This document shows positions 27,990-32,396 of a DNA stretch of 32,396 nucleotides, in pieces. The stretch's first letter is position 1. Each line of letters begins with the position of its first letter. The stretch is from an uncultured Verrucomicrobia subdivision 3 bacterium. Lineage in GTDB: Bacteria; Verrucomicrobiota; Verrucomicrobiia; Limisphaerales; UBA11358. A program made the translations under genes and the position numbers. The stretch spans positions 1 to 32,396 of the forward strand of contig CAISVF010000074.1 in the NCBI GenBank assembly GCA_903888765.1, read 5' to 3'. The notes under the pieces are model-generated. The model did no database searches, had not been told where the DNA came from, and was given only the letters and a program-made list of their open reading frames with translations.

Positions 27990-29834
27990 TCAGGGTTTTT
28001 TCAGGCGGAAAAACTGGCGGGCGCCACCGGCATTGGTGACCGTAAAGGTTTTTACGGTGCCGCTGTCAGCGATGCCGGAAGTGACCGCCTGCCATTGCAC
28101 CGGAGGTTGCAGGGAAGAGGTCTTCTCCAGCGTGAAAGCGGCGGCAGCGCTGGGCCAGGTCACCGCAGCCGTGCTGGTTCCGCTGTTCGCCGGAGTAATG
28201 GCTAGGGCCGGGGTAGCCGCGCCGCCACTGCTGATGGCCACGCCGGCGGAAAATTCCGAGGTGTTACCATTCGCGTCCGTCGCCGTGGCGGTGATGACAT
28301 AGTTGGTGTCCGGCACGGTGGCCACCGTGGTCGAAAAACTGGCGTTGCCGTTTCCATCTGTGCTCACGCCGGTGGTGCCGAGAAATTGTTTGCCTTCCGA
28401 AATATTGGTGGCATCCCAGGTGGGGGTGGCAAAAAGCTCCACCCGATAGGTGGCGCCAGCTTTGCTGTTTAGCGTGCCCTGCACCGTTAAAGTGCTGTAG
28501 GCAACCGCGGCATTGGTCAGCATGGGGAAGTTTTGCAACCCGTTGGCACCGGTATCCACATCCAGCACATCGTTCGTGGTGATGCCGGTGGGGCCAAGGT
28601 CAATGGCCAGTCCGCCATTGTCATAAATCGAGTTGCCGCTGACTTCATTTTGCACCGCCGTGGTGGCCGTCACACTCACCCCCGCACCGCCATTAAATTC
28701 AATGGTGTTGGCCTGCCCGGCGTTTAACCCGCCCACCCGATTGGTGCTGCCCGAGATGCTTATGCCGGCGAGGGTGTTACCCAGCGGACGCGTCCCGGTG
28801 CTGTCCGTGCCAACCAGATTATTTTCCATCACCGTGCCGCTGGAGGTGGATAGGTTGATGCCGTTGGCCCGGTTGTTGACAATTTCGTTGCCGAGGATGC
28901 GTGTGCCGGTGCTGCTTGTCACATAAATGCCATCGGAAATGTTTCCCAGATCATATTGCCCGCTTACGTCGGTGCCGATGAAGTTGCCCTGGATCCAATT
29001 GTTTGGCCCGCTCTGCACGGTCACCCCGGTGCCGCCCGCTGCCGTCGCCCCGCCAATGATGTTGCGCGCCGCCGTGGTCCCGCCTCCGATTGTGATGTTG
29101 GTGCCGGTAAAAATATAAACTCCGCCAAAAAGATTTCCCCGCGGCAGCGTTCCGGTGGGGTCGGTGCCGATGAAATTGCCCTGCACCCAGGAATTCCCTG
29201 TGGTGGAACCGTTAAACCAGATTCCATAGCGGTTGCCGGCAATCACATTGCGATCGGCCGGCGCCGTGCCGCCGATGAGGTTATTATAACTCGGATTAAA
29301 AAAAGATGTGATATAGATACCCTCAAAGGTTGTGCCGCGTGCCACCCCATCCACGTCCATCCCTATCCAGTTGCCGGCGATGGTGATATTGCCGGCTTCG
29401 TTGACCTGAATTCCGCGATAGCATCGTACAATGCACAGCCCGCGTACGGAACTGCCGCTCGCACTGGTGCCGGTGAAGTTGAGTGCGGCGGGCGAAGCGC
29501 TGCTGATTTTGCCTTCATCCAGCCGGATGAGGATGACCGCATTGTCGCCGTTCGGGAGCGTGTTTGCGCTGCTCCCGGGTTGCGAGTAGCCGTTAATCGC
29601 GACCGCGTTTACGATGTCGGGTAAAACATTCGTCGGGGCAATGGTTTGCACCCCGGGGCCGGGCAGGTTGAACGTGATCGTGTTGGCACCGGGGCTGGCA
29701 TTGGCGTTCAAAATAGCCTGACGCAACGAACCGGCTCCGTTGTCATTGATGGTAGTCACGGTGAAAACTGCGGCGGAAGCCGTAAGTGCGGCCACGGCCA
29801 ACAAGGTTAAAAAACCAGCGAACAATTTTTTCAT
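27990..29834 (-). CDS. Exported right-handed parallel beta-helix protein
   Basis: Signal peptide MKKLFAGFLTLLAVAALTASAA; VTTINDNGAGSLRQAILNANASPGANTITFNLPG; repeated NxxGGxxxxxxNxIxxN / WVQGNFIGTDPTGT units typical of parallel beta-helix proteins; C-terminus ...ARQFFRLKKP. Confidence 0.88.
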   Translation of the reverse strand: MKKLFAGFLTLLAVAALTASAAVFTVTTINDNGAGSLRQAILNANASPGANTITFNLPGPGVQTIAPTNVLPDIVNAVAINGYSQPGSSANTLPNGDNAVILIRLDEGKISSASPAALNFTGTSASGSSVRGLCIVRCYRGIQVNEAGNITIAGNWIGMDVDGVARGTTFEGIYITSFFNPSYNNLIGGTAPADRNVIAGNRYGIWFNGSTTGNSWVQGNFIGTDPTGTLPRGNLFGGVYIFTGTNITIGGGTTAARNIIGGATAAGGTGVTVQSGPNNWIQGNFIGTDVSGQYDLGNISDGIYVTSSTGTRILGNEIVNNRANGINLSTSSGTVMENNLVGTDSTGTRPLGNTLAGISISGSTNRVGGLNAGQANTIEFNGGAGVSVTATTAVQNEVSGNSIYDNGGLAIDLGPTGITTNDVLDVDTGANGLQNFPMLTNAAVAYSTLTVQGTLNSKAGATYRVELFATPTWDATNISEGKQFLGTTGVSTDGNGNASFSTTVATVPDTNYVITATATDANGNTSEFSAGVAISSGGAATPALAITPANSGTSTAAVTWPSAAAAFTLEKTSSLQPPVQWQAVTSGIADSGTVKTFTVTNAGGARQFFRLKKP

Positions 29835-30175
29835 TTTTTGACAGTTTCTTGGTGCAGGTTAAAATCCAAAACTCCCTTTTCAAGTACATTATGCGGCCCG
29901 TGCCCACCAAATCATTCGCGTTTTTCAAAAATTCATCGCAAATTCCGATGTTGCCAAGGTGAGGTTGTTTTGCGGCACCCTGCGCGTTCCGCCAGCCTTC
30001 GCAAAGTGCCAGGGTTGGCGCAGTTCAAGATCTGGCGGATCTACAGCGTGGCCTTGGGAAATGGTGAGGGTGGACGGAGGATGTTTGTTTTAACGTCCGT
30101 CCTCACCTGATTCAGGAAAACTTCCAACAAACGATCCTCGTCTCGCCTGGTGTAAGCTTAGCTGCCGCCAAAAAA

Positions 30176-31171
30176 CTATTTCAGCGCCTGCCGCGTTCGC
30201 TGTCCGGCCATCAGCCACCACAGCGCGCCGGTGAGCAGGGCTAGCGCGCCGACCATGACGTGGCCGGTGGCTACATCCGCGGCTTTGTTGGTCCAGATGG
30301 TGGCCGCCCCGAGACCGATTTGCACCAGCAGGAGAACCAGCCAGAAAAACGTCAGGCGGGTAAGGCTGTCACGCAGGCCTAGCTTTTTCTTCGCCAGCAT
30401 CGCCGCCGCCGCCACGCCCAGGAAAATGGCATAGGCTACCAACCGGTGAACCATTTGCAGATTGACCTGAAAGGCAGTAATGGGATTACCGATGGTGCCG
30501 GGCGGCCGGTGGGCGTTGTAAGCTAAAAGGGCTTCCGGGGTTGTGGCTGGCCAGATTTTTCCGTAAGCCAGCGGAAAATCGGTGATCGCCAGCCCGGCGT
30601 GCTGATGGCGCATCGTCGCCGCGATCAGCAATTGCACAAAAATCAACACCGTAACGTATAGCACATGGCTGCGCAAACCGCGCGGAATGGAAACTTGTTG
30701 CTCCATTTCGGAACGATGCCACCAGCGGCTGGTAAAGAGGGCGAGGGCACAGGTTAGCACGAGAAACGTTTGTGCGACCGCGCCATGCGGAACCCCGAGC
30801 CAATCCAGCTGCCAGCGAACGCGGAGTCCGCCCAGAATACCCTGCGCAATGACCAGCAAAAACGCGGCGATGCCCAGCCAATGGAGCCATTTGCGCGGTT
30901 CCCGGAGCCAAAGCCAGACGGCCAGAATGGTGGTCAGCAAGCCCACGGCAGAAGCCAGGAGGCGATGCGAATGCTCGTAGAATATGCCGCCGATCCATTT
31001 ATCCACGGGAAACAGAAACATGTTGTAGCCGTAGGTGGTCGGCCAGTCAGGAACGGACATGCCGGCTTCATGGCTGGTGACCAGGCCGCCGAGGCCGATC
31101 AACAGAAAGGTGGCGAAGGCGTTGAGCACGGCGAACCAAAACAGGGCGGGCTGATATTTGTTGTTATTCAT
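30176..31171 (-). CDS. ctaA: Heme A synthase (COX15/CtaA family)
   Basis: LLIGLGGLVTSHEAGMSVPDWPTTYGYNMFLFP; FYEHSHRLLASAVGLLTT; QGILGGLRVRWQLDWLGVPHGAVAQTFL; MRHQHAGLAITDFPLAYG; QMVHRLVAYAIFLG. Multiple TMs with conserved His. Confidence 0.9.
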   Translation of the reverse strand: MNNNKYQPALFWFAVLNAFATFLLIGLGGLVTSHEAGMSVPDWPTTYGYNMFLFPVDKWIGGIFYEHSHRLLASAVGLLTTILAVWLWLREPRKWLHWLGIAAFLLVIAQGILGGLRVRWQLDWLGVPHGAVAQTFLVLTCALALFTSRWWHRSEMEQQVSIPRGLRSHVLYVTVLIFVQLLIAATMRHQHAGLAITDFPLAYGKIWPATTPEALLAYNAHRPPGTIGNPITAFQVNLQMVHRLVAYAIFLGVAAAAMLAKKKLGLRDSLTRLTFFWLVLLLVQIGLGAATIWTNKAADVATGHVMVGALALLTGALWWLMAGQRTRQALK

Positions 31172-31269
31172 GCAATAAAGCGAAACCGCCGGGAATTGTG
31201 TCATGCCACGGGCGCGGGGAAAACTTAAATTATTGCCGGAGCCGGACTGAAAAGCGTCGAGAAACCGGA

Positions 31270-31308
31270 AAAATAAAAAGCCGCCCCGCAGTTGACGTGC
31301 AGGACGGC
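31270..31308 (-). terminator. Intrinsic terminator downstream of glgC
   Basis: Minus strand GCCGTCCTGCA-CGTCAAC-TGCGGGGCGGC followed by TTTTTATTT: 11-bp stem with two G-U pairs. Confidence 0.85.
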
Positions 31309-31325
31309 CCGAAAAAGTTGTCGGT

Positions 31326-32396
31326 TTATATCACCGTGCTGTGCGGAATTATGGCATCCTTCGGTATGATGACGATGCCATCGCGAACGAAGTAATGAGC
31401 GTGATCCACGTTCTCCGGCTTGCCGACCGGAGAAATGGTGACATTATTGCCGATGCGCGCGTTTTTATCTATGATCGCATTTTCAATTTTGCAGTGCGCG
31501 CCGATACCGACCCGCGGCAGGTTATCACGCTCGTGGCGATCCACCGACTCCTGCGATTCGTAATAGTCGCTGCCCAGAATAACGACGCGGTTCAATTCCG
31601 TGCCATCGCCGATGATGGTGCGCAAACCGACAATGCTATGGTTGATGCGGGCGCGGTTAATGATGCAACCATCGGAAATGACCGCGTGGTCAATCTGAGC
31701 GCCATTGATCTTGGAGCCGGGCAAATAGCGCGGCCGGGAAAAGATCGGCGCACTCATGTCGAAGAAATTAAAGCGCGGCAATTCGGAAACGAGGTCCAGA
31801 TTCGCCTCGAAAAAATTGCGAATGGTTCCAATATCCTCCCAATAGCCCTGATAGACATAGGAAAAAACGCGGTGCGTATTGATGGCGTGCGGAATGATGT
31901 GCTTGCCGAAGTCGGACAGCGGGTTGTCCAGCAGGCCGGCAATGGCGTGGCGGTTGAACACATAAATACCCATGGAGGCGAGAAATGATTCGCGATCACG
32001 GGGAATGCCGAATTGCGCATTCATCTCCGGGGTGAGATTAAGCGGATCCAGCAAAGCCGGGTCCTTGGGCTTTTCCACAAAACGGGTGATGCGGCGACTT
32101 TCGTCAATCTGCATGATGCCCAGCGCACCCGCCTCACTGCGACCCACCGGCAAGGTGGCAATGGTGATGTCGGCCCCCGTTTCCCGGTGCTGCTCAATGA
32201 CATCCTGAAAATCCATGCGATACAACTGATCGCCGCTGAGAATCAGCAGGTAATCAAAATCGTGGTTCATGAAGTGAACGAGATTTTTGCGCACCGCGTC
32301 CGCCGTCCCTTCGTACCAGGAGGTGTTATTGAACGTTTGCTGCGCCGCCAGAATCTCCACAAATCCCGCCGTGAATTGGTCGAATTTGTAAGTGCG
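31326..32396 (-). CDS. glgC: Glucose-1-phosphate adenylyltransferase, 5' end truncated by the window edge
   Basis: RTYKFDQFTAGFVEILAAQQTFNNTSWYEGTADAVRKNLVHFMNHDFDYLLILSGDQLYRMDFQDVIEQH; IPHAINTHRVFSYVYQGYWEDIGTIRNFFEANLDL; left-handed beta-helix C-terminus. The frame stays open past the right edge. Confidence 0.95.
   Translation of the reverse strand, partial: RTYKFDQFTAGFVEILAAQQTFNNTSWYEGTADAVRKNLVHFMNHDFDYLLILSGDQLYRMDFQDVIEQHRETGADITIATLPVGRSEAGALGIMQIDESRRITRFVEKPKDPALLDPLNLTPEMNAQFGIPRDRESFLASMGIYVFNRHAIAGLLDNPLSDFGKHIIPHAINTHRVFSYVYQGYWEDIGTIRNFFEANLDLVSELPRFNFFDMSAPIFSRPRYLPGSKINGAQIDHAVISDGCIINRARINHSIVGLRTIIGDGTELNRVVILGSDYYESQESVDRHERDNLPRVGIGAHCKIENAIIDKNARIGNNVTISPVGKPENVDHAHYFVRDGIVIIPKDAIIPHSTVI

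Overview
This 32.4 kb window looks chromosomal. Protein styles (pseudopilin with [17 protein letters not shown]95, DUF3826-like, secreted beta-helix protein ending FFRLKKP) suggest a Verrucomicrobia-like bacterium, but that taxonomy is inference. I see no CRISPR array, rRNA/tRNA or intact mobile element. Core genes include recQ (truncated at the left edge), proC, trpD, argA, proA, engB, argG, ctaA and glgC (truncated at the right edge). A surface-polysaccharide block (WbpE-like aminotransferase, UDP-sugar dehydrogenase, O-antigen ligase-TPR) lies next to trpD. The strongest unusual items are: (1) a 1046-aa fusion of an APC-type amino-acid permease to HAMP-HisKA-HATPase-receiver modules, a possible transporter-coupled hybrid sensor kinase; (2) a four-gene cluster of a DHPCPLC small protein, an OMP-like protein with a CACGC mature N-terminus, a SCO protein and a CusF-SCO fusion with a CX5C site, probably for copper/metal handling; (3) a diverged relic of the argG 3' coding end downstream of argG, with an intact intrinsic terminator between them; (4) a YraN-family protein with an insertion of about 30 aa in its nuclease-like core; (5) several inverted repeats, including a 26-bp dyad upstream of the permease-kinase and a perfect 24-bp palindrome inside recQ. 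All calls come from reading the sequence and the ORF track; no database search was run.
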